A stretch of DNA of 64,000 nucleotides. Origin: Cytophagaceae bacterium ABcell3. Its GTDB lineage: Bacteria > Bacteroidota > Bacteroidia > Cytophagales > Cytophagaceae. Under the pieces are notes generated by a model that saw nothing but the letters and a program-made list of their open reading frames with translations, was not told the DNA's origin and did not search any database. Positions within the stretch are counted from its first letter, which is position 1. Each line of letters begins with the position of its first letter. The stretch lies in contig CP133159.1 in assembly GCA_030913385.1 (NCBI GenBank), forward strand, positions 248,001-312,000, read 5' to 3'. This document shows, piece after piece, positions 45,527 through 53,653 of the stretch. The position numbers were made by a program, and so were the translations under genes.

Positions 45527-45925
45527 TGTATACAGTATTAGGGTTACCCATTTAGATATCTTATGTGTTATTAGCTTACATAGGCTCGTTTAGTTACTTT
45601 TTGCCTCGCCGGCAGGGCCTTACTTTTTTTCTTAGACAAAAAAAGTAAGCAAAAAAGTCAAGGCCTGTGATGAAATTTGCTAAACTTTATAACCATTACG
45701 CTAAAAAATTTGAAACTCACCCTCCTTGCGTCGGGCTCAAACAGCAAATTTTTTGGCCGCTCCATGGTTATAAAGTTCTTAACGCAATTTCATCAATGGC
45801 CGCCTTATTTTCTAACAATAGCACATACCGCCATTTAAGAAATGGCTGTTTAAAGCATTTTTTATCGTAGAAATAAAATCTTATTACTTCCTAGAGACTT
45901 AAATGGGTAATCCTATACAGTATAT
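45527..45925. mobile_element. ~400-bp terminal-inverted-repeat element with nested palindromes
   Basis: The ends are TATACAGTATTAGGGTTACCC (from 45529) and the complement of a right end ending GGGTAATCCTATACAGTATA; aligned as inverted repeats they agree over about 25 bases with few differences (shared core GTAT-AGG-TTACCCATTTA). Inside: CTTACTTTTTTT/AAAAAAAGTAAG (45619-45630 with 45638-45649, 12 bp) and AACTTTATAACCAT/ATGGTTATAAAGTT (45683-45696 with 45764-45777, 14 bp), plus outer GATGAAATT pairing. No transposase. From memory, palindromes of this kind (MKF-AKLYNHYAKKFE-type pseudo-ORFs) recur in other Bacteroidota genomes; I could not check. Confidence 0.6.
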
Positions 45926-45951
45926 TGAAAAAGTCTACCGCATAAAATAGA

Positions 45952-45999
45952 TTTAACCTAGGTTATGCATTAGGTCTTTCTATTGCATAACCCAGGTTA
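45952..45999. repeat. fold-back repeat copy C, minimal form
   Basis: About 48 bp: TTTAACCTAGGTTATGCATTAG joined through GTCTTT to CTATTGCATAACCCAGGTTA. It consists essentially of the two terminal inverted repeats of the family, with the interior lost. It could fold into a 16-18 bp hairpin. It lies downstream of gpmI (minus strand), beyond that gene's terminator. Confidence 0.75.
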
Positions 46000-46024
46000 G
46001 AAAGAACTGACTGAGAAAGGCATA

Positions 46025-46056
46025 AAAAAAGCCCAAGAGCATTCCCGGGCTTTTTT
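46025..46056 (-). terminator. intrinsic terminator of gpmI
   Basis: AAAAAAGCCC (46025-46034) pairs with GGGCTTTTTT (46047-46056), with a 12-base loop. It lies 19 bases past the gpmI stop on the minus strand. Confidence 0.85.
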
Positions 46057-46074
46057 ATAAAAAATTATCAAAAA

Positions 46075-47595
46075 CTAAATAAGCGGATCACCAGTCATAT
46101 CTTCCGGAACGTCCACCCCTATAAGTTTAAGTATAGTCGGAGCAAGATCTCCTAATTTACCATCTTTCAGTCCAACCTTAAGGTCTTTATCAACCAATAC
46201 ACAAGGTACCAAGTTAGTAGTGTGTGCAGTGTTAGGCGATCCGTCTTCATTGACCATTACATCTGCATTCCCATGATCGGCAATTACAATAGCGCTGTAC
46301 CCATTCTCTAATGCAGCATTTATGACATCTTCGGCACACTCATTAACAGTCTCACACGCTTTAATTGCAGCTTCCATTACCCCTGTGTGACCCACCATAT
46401 CAGGATTGGCAAAGTTCAGGCATATAAAATCTGGCTCTTTAGACTGAATCTCAGGAACTATTTTGTCCCTTATATCATAAGCGCTCATTTCTGGTTTAAG
46501 GTCATAGGTAGCCACTTTCGGAGAAGGGCACATGAGCCTTTTTTCTCCTTCAAAAGGCTCTTCACGACCGCCCGAAAAGAAAAAGGTAACATGTGGGTAT
46601 TTTTCAGTTTCAGCTATTCTGATTTGTTTCTTGCCTGCTTTTGCCAAAACCTCTCCCAAAGTATTGTTCAGGTTTTCTTTGTTAAAGACAACTTTAACAT
46701 TTTTAAAGGTTTCATCATAATTAGTCATGGTCACATAATGCAAATTCATTTTGTGCATGTTCTGCTCATGAAAATCCTTTTGTGTTAACGCTATAGTAAT
46801 TTCCCTACCACGGTCTGTCCTAAAGTTAAAGCATATAACGACATCTCCTTCTTCAATTTTACCAATAGGCTGCTGCTTATCATCAACTTGAACCATAGGC
46901 ATGATGAACTCATCGGTCACATCTTCTAAATAAGACTCCAAGATAGCCTTTTCAATATCTGTCACCTTTTTTCCATCACCATTTACCATTACATCATAGG
47001 CAAGCTTAACCCTTTCCCAGCGGTTATCCCTATCCATGGCATAATACCTGCCAACCACACTGGCAATCCTTCCAGTAGTACTGTCAAGATGCTTTTCCAA
47101 ATCTTTAATATATTCTATCCCCCCTTTAGGGTCTGTGTCCCTTCCATCAGTAAATGCATGCACAAAAACATCCTTAAGCCCGTAATCTGCCGCTATAGAG
47201 GTCAAACCTTTAAGGTGATGTATATGAGAATGCACCCCCCCATCAGATACTAAACCTATAAAATGGACCTTTTTATTATTATTTTTAGCGTAATCAAAAG
47301 CCTCTTTTAATGTTTTTTCTTCTTTTAATGTGCCTTCGTCAACCGCTTTGTTTATCTTAACAAGGTCTTGATATACTACCCTTCCGGCACCGATATTCAT
47401 ATGCCCCACTTCGGAGTTACCCATCTGCCCCTCAGGAAGCCCAACTGCCAATCCAGATGCTTCAAGCTTACTGTTTGGATAGTTCGTATAAAGTGAGTCA
47501 ATAAAGGCTGTATTTGCTTTCTCAATAGCCGAGACAGCAGGGTTATTTCCCAATCCCCAGCCATCCAGAATCATTAGTATAACTTTTTTGTTCAT
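46075..47595 (-). CDS. gpmI: 2,3-bisphosphoglycerate-independent phosphoglycerate mutase
   Basis: 506 residues. It interconverts 3- and 2-phosphoglycerate in glycolysis and gluconeogenesis with two Mn2+. The alkaline-phosphatase-type fold is clear: VILMILDGWGLGNNP at the start, catalytic Ser in MGNSEVGHMNIGAGR near residue 62, HAFTDGRDTDPKGG, and the C-terminal metal ligands in NFANPDMVGHTG and VIADHGNADVM. It is a lone gene with its own terminator. The cofactor-dependent gpmA is not seen here. Confidence 0.97.
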   Translation of the reverse strand: MNKKVILMILDGWGLGNNPAVSAIEKANTAFIDSLYTNYPNSKLEASGLAVGLPEGQMGNSEVGHMNIGAGRVVYQDLVKINKAVDEGTLKEEKTLKEAFDYAKNNNKKVHFIGLVSDGGVHSHIHHLKGLTSIAADYGLKDVFVHAFTDGRDTDPKGGIEYIKDLEKHLDSTTGRIASVVGRYYAMDRDNRWERVKLAYDVMVNGDGKKVTDIEKAILESYLEDVTDEFIMPMVQVDDKQQPIGKIEEGDVVICFNFRTDRGREITIALTQKDFHEQNMHKMNLHYVTMTNYDETFKNVKVVFNKENLNNTLGEVLAKAGKKQIRIAETEKYPHVTFFFSGGREEPFEGEKRLMCPSPKVATYDLKPEMSAYDIRDKIVPEIQSKEPDFICLNFANPDMVGHTGVMEAAIKACETVNECAEDVINAALENGYSAIVIADHGNADVMVNEDGSPNTAHTTNLVPCVLVDKDLKVGLKDGKLGDLAPTILKLIGVDVPEDMTGDPLI

Positions 47596-47703
47596 ACCTA
47601 AAATATATAAAGTTAATAGTAAATGTAAAATTATTAAATTTTCGCAACCTATAAAGAAGAACTGGCATAGTTTTAGTTGCCTAATACAAAAAAAAGAAAA
47701 AAG

Positions 47704-48111
47704 ATGAAACTTCTTTTGTCAAAAATATCAATAATCTTTGTTTTTTTTCTTCTGGTAAAAAGCGGCAACAATGCTTTTGCCCAAAATGATACCTATAAAG
47801 TAAGCAAAGTTGCCATAAAGTCAGGAAGCTCCAAAGAACTTGCCAAGTATTTCTACGATATAGTAGAAGTCAGCTTTGACGGAGAAAAAGCTAGCTATAG
47901 TAAAGCGCATGCCGAAATAATGTTTAAAGATTTTTTCAAGAAACACCCAGCTCTTAGTTTTGAGGATGTGCACCATGGCTCAACCAAAGGAGGGCTCACC
48001 TATGCCATTGGGAAATACACCCATGCCAAAGGCGCATTTAGGGTGGTGATCTACATCAAAAAAATCAAAGGCATGGAAGTGATAGATACTATAGAGTTTA
48101 GTAAGTGGTAA
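47704..48111 (+). CDS. exported DUF4783 protein
   Basis: 135 residues from the ATG at 47704; the frame could extend to a TTG at 47677, but the signal peptide starts at 47704 (KLLLSKISIIFVFFLLVKSGNNAFAQ). The mature part resembles a small NTF2-like alpha+beta domain: AHAEIMFKDFFKKHPALSFEDVHHGSTKGGLTYAIGKY and FRVVIYIKKIKG. This is the DUF4783 family, periplasmic in Bacteroidota, with no known role. It is followed by a terminator and then nadC. Confidence 0.78.
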   Translation: MKLLLSKISIIFVFFLLVKSGNNAFAQNDTYKVSKVAIKSGSSKELAKYFYDIVEVSFDGEKASYSKAHAEIMFKDFFKKHPALSFEDVHHGSTKGGLTYAIGKYTHAKGAFRVVIYIKKIKGMEVIDTIEFSKW

Positions 48112-48136
48112 AACAAATAAAATCTTTATTTTTGCG

Positions 48137-48164
48137 GCTCTGAAATATATTCAGAGCTTTTTTT
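48137..48164 (+). terminator. intrinsic terminator between the DUF4783 gene and nadC
   Basis: GCTCTGAA (48137-48144) pairs with TTCAGAGC (48150-48157) with a 5-base loop, then a T-run. It lies only 11 bases before the nadC ATG, so nadC would need either read-through or a promoter overlapping it; TATTTTTG at 48127-48134 is a possible -7 box. Confidence 0.75.
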
Positions 48165-48175
48165 ATTTTTACAGG

Positions 48176-49036
48176 ATGAATTACCTTTCCGAAGAACGAA
48201 TAAATGCATTTATAGATGCGGCCTTAGCTGAAGATGTAGGAGCAGGGGACCACACTACCTTGGCCTCTATACCCCATGAAGCAATTGGCACGGCAGAATT
48301 GCTAATAAAAGACAATGGCATATTGGCGGGAATAGAACTTGCAGGAAAAATTTTCTCAAGAGTAGACCCTAACTTGGTATGCCATATACTGCTAAAAGAT
48401 GGTCAGACTGTATCTAATGGAGACAAGGGCTTAACCGTTACAGGGTCAGCACGGTCGATACTTACTGCCGAGCGGCTGGTATTGAACTGCATGCAAAGAA
48501 TGAGCGGCATAGCCACCTATACGGATTACCTCAACTCCCTCATTAAAGACACAAAAGCCAAATTGCTAGACACTCGAAAAACAACACCAAACTTCCGAAT
48601 GATGGAAAAATGGGCAGTAGCCATTGGAGGTGGAGTAAACCACAGGTTTGGCTTATATGATATGATTCTTTTAAAAGACAACCATATCGATTATGCAGGT
48701 GGAATCCCACAGGCTGTAGCGTCTACTTTAACTTATTTGAAAGAGCATAATTTAGACTTAAAAATTGAAGTAGAAACGAGAACCTTGAAAGAGGTACAAG
48801 ATGTTCTGGATGTTGGAGGCATACACAGGATTATGCTAGACAACATGGGGCCAGCTACATTAAGCGAAGCGGTGCAATTAATTGACGGCAAATACCAGAC
48901 GGAAGCTTCGGGGGGAATAACAGAAAAAAATATACGCCAAATAGCAGAAACTGGCGTAGACTTCATTTCCGCCGGCGCCTTAACTCATTCTTACAGAAGC
49001 TTGGACATAAGTTTAAAAGCGAAAATCAATAAATAA
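48176..49036 (+). CDS. nadC: nicotinate-nucleotide pyrophosphorylase (carboxylating)
   Basis: 286 residues. It makes nicotinate mononucleotide from quinolinate and PRPP in NAD synthesis. Family blocks: EDVGAGDHTTLASIP near the start, LNCMQRMSGIATYT, the LDTRKTTPNFRMMEKWAVAIGGG block, HRFGLYDMILLKDNHI, and the C-terminal SGGITEKNIRQIAETGVDFISAG. nadA and nadB are not seen here. It starts directly after a terminator, and a YcxB-like gene follows 13 bases later in the same direction. Confidence 0.95.
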   Translation: MNYLSEERINAFIDAALAEDVGAGDHTTLASIPHEAIGTAELLIKDNGILAGIELAGKIFSRVDPNLVCHILLKDGQTVSNGDKGLTVTGSARSILTAERLVLNCMQRMSGIATYTDYLNSLIKDTKAKLLDTRKTTPNFRMMEKWAVAIGGGVNHRFGLYDMILLKDNHIDYAGGIPQAVASTLTYLKEHNLDLKIEVETRTLKEVQDVLDVGGIHRIMLDNMGPATLSEAVQLIDGKYQTEASGGITEKNIRQIAETGVDFISAGALTHSYRSLDISLKAKINK

Positions 49037-49049
49037 TAAAACAAATAAA

Positions 49050-49526
49050 ATGATTATTAAAACCAAAAAATACCAGCTTGACAAAAAAACCTATATCAAA
49101 CTGGCATTAGTAAATGTGCTTAAACAACAGTGGTGGGCATTTTTAATTCCTTTGGCGCTTATCATTGCGGGTTTATTTCTCCCAGGGACAGGCTGGTATA
49201 TAAGTGGAGCCATTTTACTGACTGTTTTGTACCTGCTTTTTTGGCTAATCCAGTTTACAGGAGTAACACAACTAGAGCAAAGCAAAATCATATTTGACAG
49301 GCTAAGCTACGAAATAGACAGCCGCCAAGTGATGATCAAGTTAAACCCTAGACAAGGAAGCCCAATACAATGGAACATGATAAAGCGGGCTGAAAAAGGC
49401 AAAGATTACTTTCTTCTTATTATCTCCAAAGGCCAATTAATCTACCTTCCTTATAAAGTTTTTAATAGCGAAAACGATATACGGTTTATGGAGTCCATAC
49501 TTAAAAGGAAGAACTACATCAAATAA
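49050..49526 (+). CDS. YcxB-like membrane protein
   Basis: 158 residues with two hydrophobic helices (WWAFLIPLALIIAGLFL and YISGAILLTVLYLLFWLI) followed by a soluble PH-like domain (IIFDRLSYEIDSRQ; PIQWNMIKRAEKGKDYFLLIISKGQLIYLPYKVF). This layout and the QWxxI / LPYKxF motifs are typical of the YcxB family, whose function is not known. It follows nadC by 13 bases, and a strong terminator follows. Confidence 0.75.
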   Translation: MIIKTKKYQLDKKTYIKLALVNVLKQQWWAFLIPLALIIAGLFLPGTGWYISGAILLTVLYLLFWLIQFTGVTQLEQSKIIFDRLSYEIDSRQVMIKLNPRQGSPIQWNMIKRAEKGKDYFLLIISKGQLIYLPYKVFNSENDIRFMESILKRKNYIK

Positions 49527-49532
49527 AAAACT

Positions 49533-49565
49533 AAAAAAGCCGGAGAAAACATCTCTGGCTTTTTT
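49533..49565 (+). terminator. intrinsic terminator after the nadC unit
   Basis: AAAAAAGCC-GGAGA pairs with TCTC-TGGCTTTTTT across a 5-base loop with one mismatch, followed by T's. It also serves the convergent methyltransferase gene. Confidence 0.85.
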
Positions 49566-49611
49566 AGTACATGCCTTGTGATTGTTCAAATAACAAAAGA
49601 CGACGAATTGA

Positions 49612-50151
49612 TCAAGGTTTAAAAAAACCGTTTTTACAAGTTATGTCCCAAAGTGTAATACCTATAGAAACAGATATATTAAGAGAATGCTTTGTACCAC
49701 CTTGCGGAATCTCTATGCACAAGTCAGACAAACCTACCACTTCATCACTCACACCAAAAACTTCATTACCAAAAACTAAGGCATATTTTTCAGTTAGGGA
49801 ACATTGAAAGTCAAGCAGCGAAACACTCGCATCGGCTTGTTCAACGCAAGCGATAATATATCCTTGGCTTTTAAGGTCTTTTATTAAGTCTACCGTAGCT
49901 TTCCTGTACTCCCACTCTACAGTTTCAGTGGCACCAAGAGCTGTTTTATGAATTTCTCTATGGGGAGGTTGTCCAGTGATACCACATAAATAAATTTTTT
50001 CTACACAAAAAGCATCACCGGTGCGAAATGCTGCGCCCACATTGTTGAGACTCCTTATGTTATCTAACACCACAACAATAGGGTTCTTCTGTATACTTTT
50101 AAATTGATCCGCAGAAAGCCGGTTCAACTCCTCATTTTTTAATTTTCTCAT
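49612..50151 (-). CDS. SpoU/TrmH-family RNA 2'-O-methyltransferase
   Basis: 179 residues from the ATG at 50151; the frame stretches to 50262, but the upstream part is hydrophobic, rich in Cys/Phe, and unlike the family. The SPOUT motifs are complete: motif 1 LDNIRSLNNVGAAFRTGDAF, motif 2 ALVFGNEVFGVSDEVV, motif 3 IPQGGTKHSLNISVSIGITLWDI. It is probably a tRNA or rRNA ribose methyltransferase; the exact site is not predictable. It is a lone gene convergent with nadC. Confidence 0.9.
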   Translation of the reverse strand: MRKLKNEELNRLSADQFKSIQKNPIVVVLDNIRSLNNVGAAFRTGDAFCVEKIYLCGITGQPPHREIHKTALGATETVEWEYRKATVDLIKDLKSQGYIIACVEQADASVSLLDFQCSLTEKYALVFGNEVFGVSDEVVGLSDLCIEIPQGGTKHSLNISVSIGITLWDITCKNGFFKP

Positions 50152-50491
50152 GACCAAAAAAGAAAGGCTGCAAATTAAAAAATTTCTACAAAAAATGCGC
50201 CCTGTTCTTATGCCAACCATAAAAGAAGATATCATTATGTAGCAAACCTTATTGTAAAACATGAGTTTAGAAAATCAGATGTATGGGTGCAAAAGACTGG
50301 AGATTATAATGGTCAAAATGAAACGGCATTACTAATGCTTTCACCCCCTATCTTACACCTTGATAGGCACATACAGGGTTATAGCAATGGAAGATAGTTA
50401 ATACAATTGCCAAACACTACTGCGGAATCGATTAAACTTTATTTTGGAGTCACATAAATATGCTTATTTTTGTACTTCTATATAACAAAAC
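50152..50491. other. divergent intergenic region
   Basis: 340 bases between the start of the methyltransferase (minus) and the D15 barrel gene (plus). Only the barrel promoter (50443-50472) is recognisable. The part next to 50151 has a spurious upstream extension of the methyltransferase frame. Confidence 0.5.
50443..50472 (+). promoter_or_regulatory. promoter of the D15-type barrel gene
   Basis: TTTG (50443-50446), 18-base spacer, TATTTTTG (50465-50472), 19 bases before the ATG. Good match to the Bacteroidota consensus. Confidence 0.65.
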
Positions 50492-51577
50492 ATGAACATT
50501 CTCCGGCTAACATGCCTTTTGTTACTACTATTTTCAAAATCCCTTTATGCTCAGGAAAAGAAAGAGCATAAACCAAAGATCGTGGGCGCCCCGGTAATAG
50601 CCTATCTACCAGAGACAAGCTGGCAGTTTGGGGCAGGTGCAAAATTCCTATTTAACTTTAAAAACGATACCATACCCACTAGGACTTCATTTCTGGCTTT
50701 TACTGCAAGGTATACGCTTCTACACCAAATAATTTTTAATCCTAACTATATTATTTTCACAAATGGGGAAAAGTTTTTAATAAAAGGAGAAGCGGGTTTC
50801 ACAAAGTTTCCTAATCAATATTTTGGCATAGGGAATAATACCCCGAGGTCAAACAAAGAAGAAATATCCTTTCGTCAAATAACATTTGATAACATCTTTT
50901 ACAAAAAAGTAAAGAAAGACTTATTCGTAGGGCTAGGTTACAGATTCATTAATACTTATGATTTGCAATCTGAAAAAAATGGACTTTTGCAAAAGGAGGA
51001 GCCTCCAGGGTATAATGGATCCATCGTCTCTGGCTTAACCGCAGCTATCACATATGACAGCCGAGACAATATCCTCAACAGTACAGAGGGCGAACTCATA
51101 GAGTTTATTGCGGGCGCACATGGCAACTATTTAGGAGGAAATTATAATTTTATATCTTTTTTGCTAGATGCACGGAAGTATATTTCACCATTTCCCCATA
51201 GAGATGATGTGGTAGCGCTTCAGTTTTATGGCATGTCCAGCAGTAGCCAAACGCCTTTTACCAGCCTCGCTGCACTAGGAGGAGACCGGATTATGAGAGG
51301 GTATTACCAAGGCAGGTTTAGAGACCAAAACATAATGGTAGTACAAGCAGAATACAGGCTGCCTGTATACGGCCGTTTTGGGATGACATTTTTTGGTGGC
51401 CTAGGTGATGTGGCCGGACAAGTGTCTGATTATGCTTTTAGCTCAATAAAACCTTCCTACGGTGCTGGTTTACGGTTTCTGGTAAGCAAACCTGACAACT
51501 TAAATATCCGCTTTGACTATGCTTTTGGCAGAGGAGGAGAAAGTATGTTTTACCTCAACATAGCAGAAGCTTTTTAA
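50492..51577 (+). CDS. BamA/TamA-family (D15) outer-membrane barrel without POTRA domains
   Basis: 361 residues with a signal peptide (NILRLTCLLLLLFSKSLYAQ). The mature protein is all beta-strands: SWQFGAGAKFLF, TSFLAFTARYTLL, VSGLTAAITYDSRDNILNSTEGELIEF, and the Omp85-like LAALGGDRIMRGYYQGRFRDQNIMVVQAEYRLPV motif with the conserved RGY. It ends with an aromatic residue. Full BamA proteins have N-terminal POTRA repeats; here none fit, so it is more like the short surface antigen (D15) type of unknown export role. Its stop codon lies within repeat D. Confidence 0.8.
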   Translation: MNILRLTCLLLLLFSKSLYAQEKKEHKPKIVGAPVIAYLPETSWQFGAGAKFLFNFKNDTIPTRTSFLAFTARYTLLHQIIFNPNYIIFTNGEKFLIKGEAGFTKFPNQYFGIGNNTPRSNKEEISFRQITFDNIFYKKVKKDLFVGLGYRFINTYDLQSEKNGLLQKEEPPGYNGSIVSGLTAAITYDSRDNILNSTEGELIEFIAGAHGNYLGGNYNFISFLLDARKYISPFPHRDDVVALQFYGMSSSSQTPFTSLAALGGDRIMRGYYQGRFRDQNIMVVQAEYRLPVYGRFGMTFFGGLGDVAGQVSDYAFSSIKPSYGAGLRFLVSKPDNLNIRFDYAFGRGGESMFYLNIAEAF

Positions 51578-51640
51578 ACCTAGATTATGCATTAGATTTA
51601 GTTATGAGGGGCAAAAAAAGTTCTAATCTTTTAGGTTAAA
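51573..51640 (+). repeat. fold-back repeat copy D, internally deleted
   Basis: About 68 bp, filling the gap between the D15 gene and the convergent ABC permease. The left end, AAACCTAGATTATGCATTAG and GTTATGAGGGGCAAAA, is nearly identical to copy A; the right end is AAAGTTCTAATCTTTTAGGTTAAA. The core between the GGGGCAAAA block and the AAAGTTCTAAT end is missing. The D15 stop codon TAA (51575-51577) is inside the left end. Confidence 0.78.
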
Positions 51641-51641
51641 G

Positions 51642-52709
51642 CTAATGCCATTTAAACAACTTCAAGCCAATAGCAAAAGTAACTCCTCCTGTCGTGGATA
51701 AAATAATAAAAGGCAGCAGCACATCGCCAATCCCTGCGTGTTCTATAAAAACACTTCTTAAAGAGTCAGCCAAAAGCGTCAATGGCAAAAACTGTATAAC
51801 AGAAACAGCCCATTCTGGAAAATTGTGGTAACTAAAAAACACCCCTGAAAGAATGGTCATTGGCAATACCACGGCATTTATAATACCATTGCCCACCTGA
51901 GAGCTGGCGCTTCTGGCCGAAGCTATTACTGCGATACCAGCAAAAGCCGCGATCCCGCCTGTAAAAACCAGCAAAAACGCTAGCAGGCTGCCTGAGATTT
52001 CTACATTAAAGAAAATACTTGCAAAAACATATAATATAATGGCCTCAATTAACGCAAGGACAAACCTAGAGATGAACATAGAAATCAGGAAGTCAGTCTT
52101 GCGCATTGGAGTTGCCACCATTCTCCTCAATAACTTTTTCATCCGATATTCAATAAGGTTCCAGCTTATGCCCCACATGCAGGAGTTCATAATACCTAAA
52201 GCGATAAGCCCCGGGATCAGGAAATCAATATATCGGCTACCGGTTGCCGTAACTGGCTCTATGGTCTGCGCACTTTCCCTCAACTTAGGGCTTAACTCCC
52301 GCTCTATAAGTAAGTAGGTATTTTGTGCTTCTGCGTTTTGTTTATCAAAGTGATAAAAAAGGCTATCTTCGGTTTCTGTAAAATACAAGGGTATTACACC
52401 TCTGCGCAAAGCCCGGATAGCCTCTTCCTCACTAGCCGGCATAACAGTAAGTAAAACTACTGCATCAAGGTCCTCCCCCAACGACAGCTCCCCTTTCTGC
52501 TGAGGAGGTATACCTGTTTTTTCACTAAATGGCCCCTCTACATTTGATACCCGATAGACAGTTTTATGCTGTACACCAGTAGTAGTGAAGGCCAAACCTA
52601 ACACCCAAGCCATCAAAATTGGGAACAGTATAGCCCAAAAAACAATACCAGGTGTACGGTAAAAATTTTTGAATTGAAATATTATCAGTTGAACCAAAGG
52701 ACTATTCAT
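51642..52709 (-). CDS. ABC-2 type exporter permease
   Basis: 355 residues. One N-terminal helix (GIVFWAILFPILMAWVLGLAF), a periplasmic domain of about 140 residues, then five helices (from IDFLIPGLIALGIMNSCMW to LLPFIILSTTGGVTFAIGLKLF). This is the ABC-2 / YhgE-like layout with the conserved LPLTLLADSLRSVF block before the final helix. It works with the ATPase encoded by the overlapping gene. The exported substrate is unknown; relatives export drugs, lipids or peptides. Confidence 0.85.
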   Translation of the reverse strand: MNSPLVQLIIFQFKNFYRTPGIVFWAILFPILMAWVLGLAFTTTGVQHKTVYRVSNVEGPFSEKTGIPPQQKGELSLGEDLDAVVLLTVMPASEEEAIRALRRGVIPLYFTETEDSLFYHFDKQNAEAQNTYLLIERELSPKLRESAQTIEPVTATGSRYIDFLIPGLIALGIMNSCMWGISWNLIEYRMKKLLRRMVATPMRKTDFLISMFISRFVLALIEAIILYVFASIFFNVEISGSLLAFLLVFTGGIAAFAGIAVIASARSASSQVGNGIINAVVLPMTILSGVFFSYHNFPEWAVSVIQFLPLTLLADSLRSVFIEHAGIGDVLLPFIILSTTGGVTFAIGLKLFKWH

Positions 52710-53625
52710 GCAAGCTCCTTCCTGTCATTGAAATAAAAAGATCATCAAGTGTGGTTTTCCTACAGTCCAAATCTTTGACCTCCACCTGTAATGAGGATAT
52801 AAAATTTAAAAAACCTTGTAGGTCTGAGGCAAGAGAAGACAATATAATCCTTCCTTTTCGCCCTTTATCATCCCAATAAATGTTTTTAAACCCAGGCACT
52901 ATCGAGACATCTTCTTGAATGTAATCGCTAAGCTCAAACTCTACTACGTCACCTTCCCCGTAGCCTTGAATAAGTTGTGTTAATGAGCCTTCGGCCAATA
53001 TTTCTCCTTGGTTCATAATAAGGATCCGGTCGCAGAGAAATTCGGCCTCTTCCAGATAATGGGTGGTCAAAATCATTGTGGTACCAACCTTTTTTAAATC
53101 CTCCAATATGTTCCATATTTCTCTTCTAGCTGTAGGGTCTAGCCCTGTAGTAGGCTCATCTAGCAGAATTAACCGAGGCTGGTTAAGCAGGGCAATCCCT
53201 AAGGCCAACCGCTGACGTTGGCCTCCTGACAGGGAGTCAACATAGGCTTTCCGCTTAAAGTCAAGATTCACCAAATCCAGTACTTCATTCACCCGGGTAT
53301 TGGGAAGTGAATAAAAGCTCGCAAAAAGGGTCAAAGTCTCCTCCGTTGTCAACTTATCTACAAATTTTGTTTCTTGCAGACTTAAACCTATTAGGGTATG
53401 TAACAAGTGGCTATCCTTTGCCCATTCCTTACCGAAGATTTTAATTTCTCCTGCGTCAGGTTTTCGAAGCCCTTCTATCATCTCTATCAATGTAGTTTTC
53501 CCCGCACCATTTGGGCCAAGTAGCCCTATAAACTCTCCTTCCTGAATGCTACAGGTTAAGTTATTGACAGCAGTCAAACTTTTAAACTTCTTGGTTACCC
53601 CTTGAATTTCAATGACAGTTTTCAT
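52702..53625 (-). CDS. ABC transporter ATP-binding protein
   Basis: 307 residues. It drives the ABC-2 permease. Walker A GLLGPNGAGKTTL near residue 36, Q-loop GLSLQET, signature SLSGGQRQRLALG, Walker B LILLDEPTTGLDP, and the H-loop TTHYLEEAE are all present. The C-terminal ~80 residues form the extra domain of the DrrA/CcmA-type subfamily. It comes first, overlapping the permease start by eight bases. The two-gene unit is bracketed by repeats D and E. Confidence 0.93.
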   Translation of the reverse strand: MKTVIEIQGVTKKFKSLTAVNNLTCSIQEGEFIGLLGPNGAGKTTLIEMIEGLRKPDAGEIKIFGKEWAKDSHLLHTLIGLSLQETKFVDKLTTEETLTLFASFYSLPNTRVNEVLDLVNLDFKRKAYVDSLSGGQRQRLALGIALLNQPRLILLDEPTTGLDPTARREIWNILEDLKKVGTTMILTTHYLEEAEFLCDRILIMNQGEILAEGSLTQLIQGYGEGDVVEFELSDYIQEDVSIVPGFKNIYWDDKGRKGRIILSSLASDLQGFLNFISSLQVEVKDLDCRKTTLDDLFISMTGRSLHE

Positions 53626-53653
53626 ATAAAGAAAAATATAAGTGCAGTTCCAC

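Larger units (their letters stand above)
44968..46074. other. 1.1-kb gene-free region with repeats
   Basis: Contains, in order: the promoter at 45058-45089, about 430 bases of AT-rich sequence without recognisable features, a terminal-inverted-repeat element (45527-45925), a minimal fold-back repeat (45952-45999) and a terminator (46025-46056). No protein-coding gene is supportable. Confidence 0.6.

Noticed and set aside
45667-45870. 67-codon frame that could be called a protein
   Set aside because: It lies across the palindromic core of the 400-bp element, has no ribosome-binding site or coding bias, and its sequence is dictated by the inverted repeats.
50152-50262. N-terminal 37-residue extension of the SpoU methyltransferase
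   Set aside because: Hydrophobic Cys/Phe-rich sequence unlike the family; the ATG at 50151 leads directly into the conserved N-terminus.
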